64,000 nucleotides of DNA from Halomonas denitrificans (GCA_019800895.1 JAHVKF010000001.1:434001-498000); one strand, 5' to 3'; counted from the stretch's first letter, positions 1 through 10,632 are shown. The notes: a model not told the origin generated them from the sequence alone. A program made the numbers and translations.

Positions 1-1088
1 ACGAAGGCGATGGCGGTGTCCAGGTTCTCGGTCTCGATGACCGGCAGCACGGGCCCGAAGATCTCGTCGGTCATCACGGCGGCATCCATGTCGGGATCGA
101 TCAGGGCCGTGGGTTCGATGCGTCGCGTTTCGGGGTCGGCCCGGCCGCCGATCGCCACCGTGCCCTGCTCGATCAATTCCGCGATGCGGTTGAAATGGCG
201 CTCGTTGACCACCGCCGTGTAATCGTCGCTGGTGCAGGGGTTCTCGCCCAGCATCGTCCGCCATTCAGACTTCAATGCATCGAGCAGCGCGGCCCTGCGA
301 CTCGGCGAGACGAGCACGTAGTCCGGGGCGATGCAGGTCTGTCCTGCGTTGAGCGCCTTGCCCCAGGCGATCCGCCGCGCTGCGGACTTCAGGTCGGCGG
401 TGTCGTCGACGATCGCCGGGCTCTTGCCGCCGAGCTCCAGCGTCACCGGCGTCAGGTGTTCGGCGGCCGCCCTCATCACGATCCTGCCGACCTCGGCGCC
501 GCCGGTGTAGAAGATGTGATCCCAGCGCTGGGCCAGCAGTGCCGTGGTTTCCGGCACCGCGCCTTCGACCACCTCGAACGCACGACGGTCGAGGTAGCGC
601 GGCACCAGGTTCGAAATCAGCTTCGAGGTGTAGGGCGCGACCTCCGACGGCTTCAGCACCGCACAGTTGCCGGCCGCGATCGCCGGAATCAGCGGCGCCA
701 GGGTCAGCTGCAGGGGATAGTTCCACGCACCGATGATCAGGGCGACACCGAGCGGCTCGGGCCGGACCCGGCTCGTGGCCGGCTGGGCGAACATCGGCGT
801 ATCGACCTTGCGCGGCCGCGCCCAGCGCTCGACGCGGGAACGGGCGTGCCGGATCTCCGCGAACAGCAGCGCGGTCTCGCCGAGGACCACCTCTTGCGGT
901 GGCTTCGACAGGTCGGCGGCCAGCGCCTCGGCGATCACCCCTTCGTTGTCCTCGAGCATCGCCTTCATCGCATCGAGCTGCGACCGGCGCCAGTCCAGCG
1001 GCCGCGTCACCCCGGCATCGAAGGTCGCGCGCAACCGCTCGACCAGCTCGCCGTACTTTCCGCTCAGTTCCGTATCCGCATCGGCCAT
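1..1088 (-). CDS. Aldehyde dehydrogenase, class 3-like, C-terminus beyond window
   Basis: This is an NAD(P)-dependent aldehyde dehydrogenase that oxidises an aldehyde to the acid. The 362 visible codons begin at an ATG at 1088 and run off the left edge, so the C-terminal part is missing. Visible signatures are GAWNYP (about residues 120-125), the cofactor-binding KPSE (146-149), the general base Glu218 in TLELGGKSP, and the nucleophile Cys252 in NAGQTCIAP. The short N-terminus with the active-site Cys near residue 250 is typical of the ALDH3 / coniferyl- or fatty-aldehyde dehydrogenase group, where the full length is usually 450-480 residues. The substrate cannot be told. It is transcribed leftward, away from the family A repeat copy at 1164-1449, and looks like a single transcription unit. 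Confidence 0.88.
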   Translation of the reverse strand, partial: MADADTELSGKYGELVERLRATFDAGVTRPLDWRRSQLDAMKAMLEDNEGVIAEALAADLSKPPQEVVLGETALLFAEIRHARSRVERWARPRKVDTPMFAQPATSRVRPEPLGVALIIGAWNYPLQLTLAPLIPAIAAGNCAVLKPSEVAPYTSKLISNLVPRYLDRRAFEVVEGAVPETTALLAQRWDHIFYTGGAEVGRIVMRAAAEHLTPVTLELGGKSPAIVDDTADLKSAARRIAWGKALNAGQTCIAPDYVLVSPSRRAALLDALKSEWRTMLGENPCTSDDYTAVVNERHFNRIAELIEQGTVAIGGRADPETRRIEPTALIDPDMDAAVMTDEIFGPVLPVIETENLDTAIAF

Positions 1089-1163
1089 TGCTGGTTGCCT
1101 GTCAGGTCCCGGCTCTCAAGCGTAGCGCAGGTCGAGGGCTGGAGAGGCAATGCTCGCACTTTT

Positions 1164-1449
1164 CCGGATGATGGGCTCGAAGGAGAAGGCAAGTGACTGC
1201 TTGTGCCGAACGGGCAAAGGCGTTTTCTCGCAGAGACGCGAAGTCGCAGAGAAATCCGAGGAATGATCGGGAATGTTTCTTACAAGCCACTGATTTATCG
1301 AGTGAAAACCCCGATGCGTGCCGGGTCGACAGAATTCCATTGGCGTCCTGCCACAACGTCAGCGCTTCCTCTGCGCCTTTGCGTCTCTGCGAGAAAACGC
1401 TCTTGCCTTTCCCAGCCGGAGGCTTTTTTCTTCGCGCCCACCATCTTGA
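1164..1449. repeat. Family A inverted-repeat pair, copy A1
   Basis: This 381-bp gap between the aldehyde dehydrogenase and trpC holds two arms facing each other. The best-matching core is CGTTTTCTCGCAGAGACGC, at about 1220-1240 on the plus strand and about 1381-1400 on the minus strand, followed in both arms by an AAG/GCAGAG tract. An outer GATGATGGGC/AGATGGTGGGC-like end is visible at about 1167 and 1440. The spacer of roughly 110 bp (about 1255-1363) encodes nothing convincing. This copy is the most diverged of the five family A copies: its outer ends lack CTAGA and its arms carry an extra insertion. No promoter or other gene was seen in the gap. Confidence 0.7.
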
Positions 1450-1469
1450 GAACGCGCCCGGTCACTCGA

Positions 1470-2263
1470 TCAAAGCGCCAGCAACGCCCGCAACGAGGCC
1501 ACCGGGTCGCCGCCCCGCATCAGGGCCTCGCCGATCAGGAAGGCGTGGAGGCCGGCGGACTGCATGCGCTCGAGATCGGCGCGGGTGTTCAGGCCGGATT
1601 CGCAGACACCGATGCGATCGGCGGGAATCCGCGGGGCAAGCTGCTCGCTGGTCTCCAGACGGGTCTCGAAGACGTGCAGGTCGCGATTGTTGATGCCGAG
1701 CAGGTGGCCGGGCACCTGAAGCGCGCGATCCATCTCTTCCGCGTCGTGGACCTCGACCAGCACCGAAAGGCCCAGCTCGCGGCCCAGCGCACTGAAATCC
1801 GCCAGCTGCGCGTCGTCGAGCGCGGCAACGATCAGCAGCATCGCATCGGCGCCCAAGGCCCGGGTTTCGTACACCTGGTAGGGGTCGATCACGAAATCCT
1901 TCCGGATCACCGGCAGCGAGCAGGCGCCGCGGGCGGCCTGCAGGTCGGCATCGGAGCCGCGGAAGTACTCGACGTCGGTCAGCACGGACATGCAGGCCGC
2001 CCCGCCCGCTTCGTAGCGCCTGGCCACCTCGACCGCGTCGGCGTCGCGGCGGATCCAGCCGGCCGACGGCGAGGCGCGCTTGAACTCGGCGATGATCGCG
2101 GGCTCCTCGCGGGCGACGCGTTCGGCCAGCGCGGCATGGAAGTCCCGGCAAGGCGGACGATCCCCGATCCGCGAGCGCAGTTCGGCTTCGGACCGCTTCG
2201 CGCGGCGCGCGGCGACCTCGTCGCGCTTGGTCGCGCAGATCTTCGTCAGGACCGACGGCGTGC

Positions 2264-2267
<4 letters not shown>
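1470..2267 (-). CDS. trpC: Indole-3-glycerol phosphate synthase
   Basis: This cytoplasmic TIM-barrel enzyme closes the ring of 1-(o-carboxyphenylamino)-1-deoxyribulose-5-phosphate to indole-3-glycerol phosphate in tryptophan synthesis. The 265-residue length is normal for the monofunctional enzyme. Family residues are visible: Glu61 and Lys63 in AEFKRASPS, Lys123 in RKDFVID, Glu172 in VLVEVHD, the GINNRDL segment at 191-197, and CESGL at 222-226. The usual EIKKASPSKG motif reads EFKRASPSAG here, with the catalytic Glu and Lys kept. It starts with GTG at 2267, which overlaps the trpD stop (GTGA), so the two are translationally coupled. It is the last gene of the leftward trp block. No trpF is fused or adjacent. 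Confidence 0.95.
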
Positions 2268-3295
<1,028 letters not shown>

Positions 3296-3335
3296 ATCGT
3301 TTTCGTTCCGGTCATCGAAATTCAAAAACCAATTA

Positions 3336-3540
3336 CCGCAGATGAACGCGGATGAACGCAGATGAAAAACCTCAGCAGTTTGCGTTGCAGCTCGCCCGAA
3401 GAGGCTTAATTCCAAGGGTCCGGACCGTCACCGGTACGAAACGTTCGGGCCCTTTTTCAGAAGGGACAAGCGGCCCGCTTCAGTTCATCACCTGCTCGAT
3501 CCGAAGGTCTTATCTGCGTCCATCCGCGTTCATCTGCGGT
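3336..3540. repeat. Family B inverted-repeat pair B1, between trpG and trpD
   Basis: The left arm (about 3336-3367) is made of near-tandem 10-mers of the form GATGAACGCR preceded by CCGCA. The right arm (about 3512-3540) is its reverse complement with one or two mismatches (TCTGCGTCCATCCGCGTTC then ATCTGCGG). About 145 bp of unrelated sequence lies between them, with no convincing ORF. A short A-rich stretch flanks the arms on the outside (AAAAACCAATTA on the left, a run of Ts on the right). The element fills the only sizeable gap inside the trp gene block. Confidence 0.8.
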
Positions 3541-3578
3541 TTCCGTTTTTCCTTTGTTCGTTGTCCGCGGAGGCGTGA

Positions 3579-4168
<590 letters not shown>

Positions 4169-4172
<4 letters not shown>

Positions 4173-5653
4173 CGGATGCCCTCGCTGGCCTCGGCGATCG
4201 CGCGGATCAGCGCCCTGCCCTTGTTCATGGTTTCCTCCCACTCCAGCGCCGGGTCGGAGTCGGCAACGATGCCGGCACCGGCCTGCAGGTGGATCCGGCC
4301 GCCGGCGACCAGCGCTGTGCGGATGGCGATCGCGAAATCCGCGTCGCCGTGCCAGTTCATCCAGCCCACCGCGCCGGCGTAGATGCCGCGCCGGACCGGC
4401 TCGAGCTCGGCGATGATCTCCATCGCCCGCACCTTCGGCGCCCCCGACAGGGTGCCGGCCGGGAACGTCGCGCGCAGGACGTCCAGCGCATCCATGCCCG
4501 AACGCAAGCGGCCGCGGACCTGACTGACGATGTGCATGACGTGCGAGTAGCGCTCGATGATCATCCGGTCGGTCAACTCGACGGAGCCGATCTCGGCGAT
4601 CCGGCCGATGTCGTTGCGACCGAGGTCGATCAGCATCAGGTGCTCGGCGCGCTCCTTCGGATCGGCCAGCAGGTCGGCCTCCAGGGCGCGGTCCTCGGCC
4701 TCGTCTCGGCCGCGTGGACGGGTGCCGGCGATCGGCCGGACCAGCGCCTCGTCGTCCTCGACCCGGACCAGGACCTCGGGCGACGACCCGACCACCTGGA
4801 AGGTCTCGTGATCGTTCTGGAAGTCGAAGAAGTACATGTACGGCGACGGGTTGAGCGCGCGCAGGGCACGGTAGACGTCGAGCGGCCGGGCCGCCAGGTC
4901 GACGCTCATCCGCTGGCTCAGCACCACCTGCATCGCGTCGCCGGCCAGGATGTAGTCCTTGATCCGGCCCACGGCCCGCTCGAAATCGGCCTGCTCGAAG
5001 CCGTACTCGAAATCGTCTTCGCCCGGCACCGGCAGGTCCACCGGGTGCGGATAGCCCGGTGATCCGGCGCGCAGCCGGTGGCCGAGCTGGTCCAGCCGGC
5101 GAACCGCCTGGTCGTAGCCGTCCTCGCGAAGCGCATCGGCCTGGACGATCAGGTACAGGCGCCCGGCCAGCGTGTCGAACACCGCCAGCTCTTCGGCATC
5201 CAGCAGCAGGATCTCCGGCACGCCGAGCGCATCGGGAAGACCGGAGAAATCCAGGCGCGGCTCCACCAGGGCAACGGTTTCGTAGCCGAAATAGCCGACC
5301 AGCCCGCCGACCCGGGGCAGCCCGTCGATCCGCGGCATGGAAACGGATTCGGCAAGCTTCGCGATCTCGTCCAGCGGATCGACGTCCTCGCGGGTCTCGA
5401 CCACCCGGCCATGGTCCAGCACCTCGAAGGTCCGGCCCGATGCACGGTAGGCCCTCCGGCACGGCAGGCCGATGATCGAGTAGCGGCCCCAGTTCTCGCC
5501 GCCTTCGACCGACTCGAGAAGAAACGAGTTCGGCCCGTCGGCCAGCTTCAGGTACACCGACAGGGGCGTGTCGAGATCGGCCGCGACCGAGCGCCACACG
5601 GGAATGCGGGAGTATCCCTCGGCGCGATAGCGTTCGAATTGCTTCAGGTCCAC
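4169..5653 (-). CDS. trpE: Anthranilate synthase component I
   Basis: This is the chorismate-using subunit of anthranilate synthase, the feedback-controlled first step of tryptophan synthesis. Its 494 residues are normal. The N-terminal half contains [12 protein letters not shown]. The C-terminal chorismate-binding domain shows [50 protein letters not shown] and [10 protein letters not shown], all typical of TrpE rather than PabB. It starts 112 bp downstream of rpe, in the same direction. No leader peptide with tandem Trp codons was recognised in that gap, which holds only an inverted repeat at 5712-5737, so attenuation of the enteric kind is not evident. Confidence 0.95.
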
Positions 5654-5711
5654 GATGATGCGTCCACGGAATGAGGCTCGGTTCCGGCGACCCCGATGGA
5701 GCCGCAGGGCG

Positions 5712-5737
5712 ACCGGCGATTATTGCAGATCGCCGGT
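5712..5737 (-). other. Inverted repeat between rpe and trpE
   Basis: A perfect 9-bp inverted repeat (ACCGGCGAT ... ATCGCCGGT) with an 8-base loop lies 28 bases beyond the rpe stop and about 60 bases before the trpE start. No T-run follows on the transcribed strand, so it is not a standard intrinsic terminator. It could moderate read-through from rpe into trp or protect an mRNA end. Confidence 0.4.
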
Positions 5738-5765
5738 AGAGGCGGGCTCGGCGAGGCCCCGGTCC

Positions 5766-6437
5766 TCAGACCGACGCGGCGGCGCGCATCTGCTCGATCA
5801 CCGTGCGGTAGTCCTCGGCGTTGAAGATCGCCGAGCCGGCGACCAGCGTGTCGGCGCCGGCCGCGATCACCTCGGCGGCGTTGGTGGTCTTCACCCCACC
5901 GTCGACTTCGAGCCGGATGTCGAAGCCGGAGTCGTCGATGATCTGGCGCGCCATGCGCAGCTTGTCCAGCGCCGCCGGAATGAACGACTGGCCGCCGAAA
6001 CCGGGATTTACCGACATCACCAGCACCAGGTCGACCTTGTCGATCACCCAGTCCAGCACGTCCAGGGGGGTCGCCGGGTTGAACACCACGCCCGCGCGGC
6101 AGCCCGATTCGCGGATCAGGCCCAGGGTCCGATCGAGGTGCTCGGTGGATTCCGGGTGCACCGAGATCGTGGTCGCGCCCGCTTCGGCGAAATCCGGGAT
6201 GATCCGGTCGACCGGCTTGACCATCAGGTGCACGTCGATCGGTGCCTCGATGCCGTAATCGCGCAGGGCCCGACAGACCATCGGTCCGATCGTCAGGTTG
6301 GGCACGTAGTGGTTGTCCATCACGTCGAAATGGACCCAGTCGGCGCCGGCCGCGAGCACGGTCTCGACCTCCTCGCCGAGGCGAGCGAAATCGGCAGAAA
6401 GAATGGACGGCGCGATCACCAGTGATTGCTGCGACAT
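5766..6437 (-). CDS. rpe: Ribulose-phosphate 3-epimerase
   Basis: This cytoplasmic TIM-barrel enzyme interconverts ribulose 5-phosphate and xylulose 5-phosphate in the pentose phosphate pathway. From the ATG at 6437 it has 223 residues ([20 protein letters not shown]), matching the family. The longer upstream frame enters family A repeat A2 and is not family-like. Motifs visible are [17 protein letters not shown] with its metal-binding His and Asp, [26 protein letters not shown], and [11 protein letters not shown] with the second catalytic Asp. It sits upstream of trpEGDC in the same direction. An rpe-gph-trpE order is common in proteobacteria; gph is absent here. Confidence 0.95.
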   Translation of the reverse strand: MSQQSLVIAPSILSADFARLGEEVETVLAAGADWVHFDVMDNHYVPNLTIGPMVCRALRDYGIEAPIDVHLMVKPVDRIIPDFAEAGATTISVHPESTEHLDRTLGLIRESGCRAGVVFNPATPLDVLDWVIDKVDLVLVMSVNPGFGGQSFIPAALDKLRMARQIIDDSGFDIRLEVDGGVKTTNAAEVIAAGADTLVAGSAIFNAEDYRTVIEQMRAAASV

Positions 6438-6530
6438 GACGGAGTTCCGGCGTGATTGGATCAGGCCCCTATTGTCGCCGAATGAACGGGCCGGGCGGGT
6501 GGCTTCGATCCGCGCCGTGCCATCGACGTT

Positions 6531-6761
6531 CAGATGATGGGTGCAAAGGCGCGAAGGGGCAAAGAAACGCGAAGAAAATCGTGACAATTGGAAAACCGGA
6601 GCCTTCTTCCGCGCTTGCAGCTGAGGTGGACGCTTTCTCGATCTCGATGGTCGAATTGTCACACTGCGCGTGAAAACGCTCATGCTGCCTTGTGGCAGCA
6701 CCTCCTTTCGTTCTCTTCGCGTCCATCGCCCCCTTCGCGCCTTTGCGTCCATCCTCTAGAG
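6531..6761. repeat. Family A inverted-repeat pair, copy A2, between rpe and purC
   Basis: The 400-bp gap between divergent rpe and purC holds this pair. The left arm (about 6531-6580) reads GATGATGGGTGCAAAGGCGC then GAAGGGGCAAAG and a CGCGAAG tail. The right arm (about 6705-6761) is its reverse complement and ends in CATCCTCTAGAGG. The spacer is about 125 bp, noticeably AT-richer by eye, and contains a second nested pair (TGACAATT near 6581 and AATTGTCA near 6655). The spacer does not resemble those of the other copies. The purC promoter lies just outside the right arm. Confidence 0.8.
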
Positions 6762-6801
6762 GGCTCGGCCACCGCGTGCCGATAGACACCCCCACCAACC
6801 G

Positions 6802-6807
6802 TATAAT
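6802..6807 (+). promoter_or_regulatory. Likely -10 element of purC
   Basis: TATAAT at 6802-6807 lies 31 bases before the purC start and just beyond the right arm of repeat A2. No good -35 hexamer was seen at the expected distance. No PurR-type operator was recognised. Confidence 0.5.
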
Positions 6808-6837
6808 TCCGGGATTCCCGCCTGTCGAGAATCGATC

Positions 6838-7710
6838 GTGAGCTATCCCCTTCCGCCGCTCGAGCGTGTGCACCAGGGCAAGGTGCGCGATATCTATCGC
6901 GTCGACGACGACCAGCTGCTGATCGTGGCCTCGGACCGGCTGAGCGCCTTCGACGTGGTGCTTCCGGATGCGATTCCGGGCAAGGGCGAGATCCTGAGCC
7001 GGATCTCGAAATTCTGGTTCGCGCAGTTCGGCGACCTGGTCCGCAACCACCTCCTCGACGACGACCTGGCCGACGTCCTGGGCGACGCCGCCCTGGCGCA
7101 AGCACTGGCACCGCGCTCGATGCTGGTGCGTGCCCTGAAGCCGCTACCGGTGGAGGCCATCGTGCGCGGCTACCTCGCCGGCTCCGGATGGAAGGACTAC
7201 CGGGCGACCGGTGCGGTGTCCGGCGTCGAGCTGCCCGAAGGCCTGGAGCAGGCCGCCCGCCTGCCCGAGCCCGTGTTCACCCCGTCGACGAAGGCGGCGG
7301 TCGGCGACCACGACGAGAACATCGATTTCGACCGCATGCAGGAGCTGATCGGGCCCGAGCTGGCCGTCCAGGTCCGCGACATCAGCCTTGCGATCTACCT
7401 GCGCGCCGGCGCCTATGCGCGCGAGCGCGGCATCATCATCGCCGACACCAAGTTCGAGTTCGGCACCGATGCCGACGGGCACCTCTACCTGATCGACGAA
7501 GTGCTGACCCCGGACTCCTCGCGTTTCTGGCCCGAGGAAAGCTGGCGGCTGGGCATCAGCCCGCCGAGCTTCGACAAGCAGTTCGTCCGCGACTACCTCG
7601 AGACCCTCGACTGGAACAAGACCGCCCCGGGCCCGGCGCTTCCCTTGGAAATCATCGACCAGACCGTGGCGCGTTATCGAGAAGCCGAACGCATTCTTCT
7701 GTCCGAATAG
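6838..7710 (+). CDS. purC: Phosphoribosylaminoimidazole-succinocarboxamide synthase
   Basis: SAICAR synthetase joins CAIR and aspartate using ATP in purine synthesis. Its 290 residues belong to the longer form of PurC rather than the roughly 240-residue E. coli form. Typical segments are [28 protein letters not shown] near the N-terminus, [17 protein letters not shown], and [15 protein letters not shown] near residues 220-235. The start is GTG at 6838, placed right where the family begins ([15 protein letters not shown]). It is a single gene flanked by family A repeats on both sides (A2 upstream, A3 downstream). No terminator hairpin other than the A3 arms was seen. Confidence 0.95.
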   Translation: MSYPLPPLERVHQGKVRDIYRVDDDQLLIVASDRLSAFDVVLPDAIPGKGEILSRISKFWFAQFGDLVRNHLLDDDLADVLGDAALAQALAPRSMLVRALKPLPVEAIVRGYLAGSGWKDYRATGAVSGVELPEGLEQAARLPEPVFTPSTKAAVGDHDENIDFDRMQELIGPELAVQVRDISLAIYLRAGAYARERGIIIADTKFEFGTDADGHLYLIDEVLTPDSSRFWPEESWRLGISPPSFDKQFVRDYLETLDWNKTAPGPALPLEIIDQTVARYREAERILLSE

Positions 7711-7740
7711 GTTTCGATCAGAGCCTGGTGCCTGCGGCTT

Positions 7741-7965
7741 TTAGAGGACGGACGCAAAGGCGCGAAGGGGCAAAGGACGCGAAGTCACCAGAAAAAGTTG
7801 CTGCCGCAGGGCCGAAAGCTCGTTTCAGCGGACGGAGTGGAACTGCACGAACTGAATCCGGCATCAAAAAAGTCCTATCGAAGCACCGGACGTCGCTTGT
7901 TCCATCTTCTTATCGATTTTTTTTTGCGTCCTTTGCCCCTTCGCGCCTTCGCGCCCATCATCTAG
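7741..7965. repeat. Family A inverted-repeat pair, copy A3, downstream of purC
   Basis: The left arm (about 7741-7784) begins TTAGAGGACGGACGCAAAGG and continues CGCGAAGGGGCAAAGGACGC. The right arm (about 7917-7965) is the reverse complement and ends CCATCATCTAGC. The spacer is about 130 bp with long A and T runs, unlike the surrounding DNA, and has no match with other spacers. It lies between the convergent 3' ends of purC and the epimerase gene, so it may also act as a bidirectional terminator. Confidence 0.8.
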
Positions 7966-7980
7966 CTTTTCCGAGCTCGA

Positions 7981-9135
7981 TTACGACGAAGCTGCCCGCA
8001 ACGCCTCCAGGGCTTCGGCTTCCCGTTCGGGCGTGAGGCCGGCGCGGAGTTGGGAGCGGCGGTCGTCGGGCTGGTCGCGGAACCACGCCAGGGTGGCCTC
8101 GACGGTGTCGGCGAAGGGGCGGAAGGCCAGGCCGGCGTCGATGGCCTTGCGGTTCGAGCGCGACGCGAAGCCGGCGTACTCGCCCTCGGACGGAATCCAC
8201 ACGGGCATGTCGGACCAGGGGTTGATCCCCCGCTCGGCGAGGAATTCGGCGGGTGCCCAGTTCAGTTCGGCGGCCACGCCGGTCACTGCACGGATGCCGT
8301 GCAACATCGCGTCGAAGGTCAACCGGTAGTCCGGGCCCGCCGCGTTGTAGGCCCCGCCGGCCTGTGCTTCGGCCATGCGTACGGTCCATTCGGCCAGGTC
8401 GCGGGCATCGATGAGCTGGACCGGATCCTTGCCGTCGCCGGGCGCCAGCACCTGCCCACCGCGCGCCAACCGGACCGGCCAGTAGGTAAAGCGGTCGGTC
8501 GCATCGCCGGGGCCGACGATCAGCGTCGGCCGGACGATGGTGTGCCGACCCGGGAACCAGCGCGCGACTTCGCGCTCGGACTCGGCCTTGAGCGGACCGT
8601 AGAGTGCCATGTTCGCGCGGACGCTCTTCATGGTCTCGGCCATGCGGTCCTCGCCCTGGTACTCGAGCAGCGCAGCGCTTTCGTCGGCGCCCGGGTCAGC
8701 GTTCGAGGCGTACACCGACAGGGTCGAGGTGAAGACGTAGTGGTCGACCTGGTTCTCCAGGACCCGACCGGCATCGCGAACCCAGAACGGCAGCGTCGTG
8801 GGGTTGTCGATGCAGACATCCCATCGCCGGCCCTCGAGCGCCGACAGGTTTCCCTCGTTGCGGTCGCCGACCAGTTCCTCGACCGGGCCCGGCCAGTCCA
8901 GCGACTTGTTGCCGCGGTTGAAGATCGTGACCCTGTGACCTCGCGCCAGCGCGTAGCGCACCTGGAACGGCCCGGTAAAGCCCGTGCCGCCGAGGATCAG
9001 CAGGTCCAGCGGCCGATCGGCCTTCGGAACCACCGACATCGTCCTTGCCTCGGCCTGCAGGCCCAGGCCGGAAAGCGCGGCCGCTCCCAGCCCGAGCCCT
9101 CCGACCTTCAGAAGATCCCTGCGCGTCTGCCCCAT
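7981..9135 (-). CDS. Tat-exported NAD-dependent epimerase/dehydratase-like protein
   Basis: This is a 384-residue protein of the extended short-chain dehydrogenase fold. The N-terminus carries a twin-arginine signal, TRRDLLKVGG, followed by a hydrophobic stretch ending near LQAEA, so export as a folded, cofactor-loaded protein is expected. The Rossmann motif GGTGFTG lies near residues 49-55, with ALARGHRVTIFNRG after it. DHYVFTSTLSVYAS, LYGPLKAESE and RPTLIVGPGD follow the order of isoflavone-reductase-like or nucleoside-sugar epimerases. The usual YxxxK reads as YGPLK (tyrosine then lysine four residues later). The substrate is unknown. It stands alone between repeats A3 and A4. Confidence 0.8.
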   Translation of the reverse strand: MGQTRRDLLKVGGLGLGAAALSGLGLQAEARTMSVVPKADRPLDLLILGGTGFTGPFQVRYALARGHRVTIFNRGNKSLDWPGPVEELVGDRNEGNLSALEGRRWDVCIDNPTTLPFWVRDAGRVLENQVDHYVFTSTLSVYASNADPGADESAALLEYQGEDRMAETMKSVRANMALYGPLKAESEREVARWFPGRHTIVRPTLIVGPGDATDRFTYWPVRLARGGQVLAPGDGKDPVQLIDARDLAEWTVRMAEAQAGGAYNAAGPDYRLTFDAMLHGIRAVTGVAAELNWAPAEFLAERGINPWSDMPVWIPSEGEYAGFASRSNRKAIDAGLAFRPFADTVEATLAWFRDQPDDRRSQLRAGLTPEREAEALEALRAASS

Positions 9136-9259
9136 GGTCCGCTCCTCACCCGCTCGTCGGCGGCCGGCTGTCGATCAGCTCAACTTGCCACGCGCCGCGG
9201 CCGCGAGCAATGGGACCAATGGCAGGGTCTGGCCTCGATCAGGCCTTTGGGGGCGACCC

Positions 9260-9511
9260 CCTAGAGGATGGTCGCAAAGGCGCGAAGGGGCGAAGAAGCG
9301 CGAAGAGAATCAGGATCATCGGAAAAGCATCAGCGGTTGGCGACGCCTTCGGAACGGTCTCGAGATACGGTCGATGGCGGTTGGTCTCGCCCGGCATTCA
9401 ACTTCGGGTCAATTGATCACTCTTGCGGCAGCTTTGATAGTTGGCTTTTCTTTCTCCCGTGCATTTCTTTGCGCACTTTGCTCCTTTGCGCCTTCGCGCA
9501 CATCCTCTAGG
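9260..9511. repeat. Family A inverted-repeat pair, copy A4
   Basis: The 405-bp gap upstream of the Tat-epimerase gene holds this pair. The left arm (about 9260-9310) starts CCTAGAGGATGGTCGCAAAGG and continues GCGAAGGGGCGAAGAAGCG. The right arm (about 9450-9511) is a looser reverse complement ending CACATCCTCTAGG. The two outer ends are therefore near-perfect inverted CCTAGAGGATG termini. The spacer is about 150 bp, with no ORF and no likeness to other spacers. The only other notable content is 124 bp upstream of the epimerase start with no recognised promoter. Confidence 0.8.
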
Positions 9512-9540
9512 GAATCGGGCACGGAGAGAAAACAAAGCCG

Positions 9541-10218
9541 CTAACTGCGCAGGAGCTTGAGCAGGGCCTCGGCGGCGGGCTCGGAGGAGGCGGGGTTCTG
9601 GCCGGTGACCAGCAGGCCGTCGACTTCGATGTGCGGCCCCCAGGCCTCCCCGGAGCTGAACTGTCCGCCACGCTGCTTCAGGCGGTTCTCGAGCAGGAAG
9701 GGCACCACGTCGGTCAGGCCCACGCCCTCCTCCTCCGCATTGGTGAATCCCGTTACGCGCTTGCCGGACACGAGGTAGCCGGCATCGGTCTTCACGCCGG
9801 TCAGCGCTGCGGGCGCGTGGCAGACCGCCCCGACCGGCTTGCCCGACTCGATGAACGACGCGATCAGGGCCTGGGAGACCGGATGGTCGACGAGGTCCCA
9901 CATGGGACCGTGGCCACCCGGGAAGAACACCGCGTCGAAGTCCGCGGCGTGCATTTCCACCAGTGCATGCGTATGCGCGAGCTGCTCCTGGGCCTTGCGG
10001 TCGTCCTTGAACCGGCGGGTCGCGTCGGTCTGCGCGTCCTCGTCGTCGCTCTTCGGGTCGAGCGGCGGCTGCCCGCCCTTCGGCGACGCAAGGGTCACCT
10101 CCGCACCGGCATCCAGGAACGCATAGTACGGCGCGGCGAACTCTTCCAGCCAGAACCCGGTCTTCTCGCCCGTGTTACCCAGCTTTTCGTGCGAAGTCAG
10201 CACCATCAGGATATTCAT
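9541..10218 (-). CDS. DJ-1/PfpI family protein, type 1 glutamine amidotransferase-like
   Basis: The chosen ATG at 10218 is preceded by a strong Shine-Dalgarno (GGAGAGG) and gives 225 residues (MNILMVLTSHEKLGN). A conserved Glu sits in GFWLEEFAAPYYAF (about 22-35), the nucleophile-elbow Cys in VGAVCHAPAALTG, and FFPGGHGPMWDL precedes it. This is the arrangement of the Hsp31/glyoxalase-III-like branch of the DJ-1 superfamily, in which a Cys-Glu-His set handles alpha-oxoaldehydes such as methylglyoxal or repairs glycated products. The exact activity is inference. It is a single gene with repeat A4 downstream and A5 upstream. Confidence 0.85.
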   Translation of the reverse strand: MNILMVLTSHEKLGNTGEKTGFWLEEFAAPYYAFLDAGAEVTLASPKGGQPPLDPKSDDEDAQTDATRRFKDDRKAQEQLAHTHALVEMHAADFDAVFFPGGHGPMWDLVDHPVSQALIASFIESGKPVGAVCHAPAALTGVKTDAGYLVSGKRVTGFTNAEEEGVGLTDVVPFLLENRLKQRGGQFSSGEAWGPHIEVDGLLVTGQNPASSEPAAEALLKLLRS

Positions 10219-10330
10219 TTCGATCCTCTCCTTTGAGTCGTGTTTCCAAGGCCGTAGTGTGGTCGCCCACCGCAAACTTCATGCGAACGCGGTCGACGAT
10301 TCAAGTCGCTGCACTCTGAAGACCATTTCC

Positions 10331-10606
10331 TCTAGATGATGAACGCGAAGACGCGAAGGCGCGCAAGAGAACCAACAGCACTGCTTCAATCCGTTGAACT
10401 GCAGATCGCGCATTGGATTGAATACATGACACCCGTAAGCAAGCGCCATCGGTTCGCGCATCCGGCCGTCGGGCTCCTCCATCCGCGTTTTCTACTCGAT
10501 TCTGCGTTTCCACAAAAACACGTTTTCAATACGTTTCAGTAGTTTTTCCTTTCTATTCGCGCCTTTACGTCTTTGCGTCTTTGCGTCTTTGCGCGCATCA
10601 TCCGGA
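10331..10606. repeat. Family A inverted-repeat pair, copy A5
   Basis: The 357-bp gap between the DJ-1 gene and the RND pump gene holds this pair. The left arm (about 10331-10370) starts TCTAGATGATGAACGCGAAG then ACGCGAAGGCGC. The right arm (about 10542-10606) is longer and contains three tandem CTTTGCGT units at about 10569-10592 before ending GCGCATCATCCGG. The spacer is about 170 bp, AT-richer at its right end. No promoter for the DJ-1 gene was recognised between its start and the left arm. Confidence 0.8.
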
Positions 10607-10632
10607 TTTCGGGTTCAAGAAAAACGAAAGCA

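Noticed and set aside
5654-5765. Trp attenuator leader ahead of trpE
   Set aside because: There is no short ORF with tandem Trp codons and no terminator with a T-run. Only one inverted repeat is present.
10540-10602. Short tandem CTTTGCGT units considered as a CRISPR array
   Set aside because: The units are 8 bases, directly abutting, with no unique spacers of fixed length and no cas genes. They are part of a family A arm.
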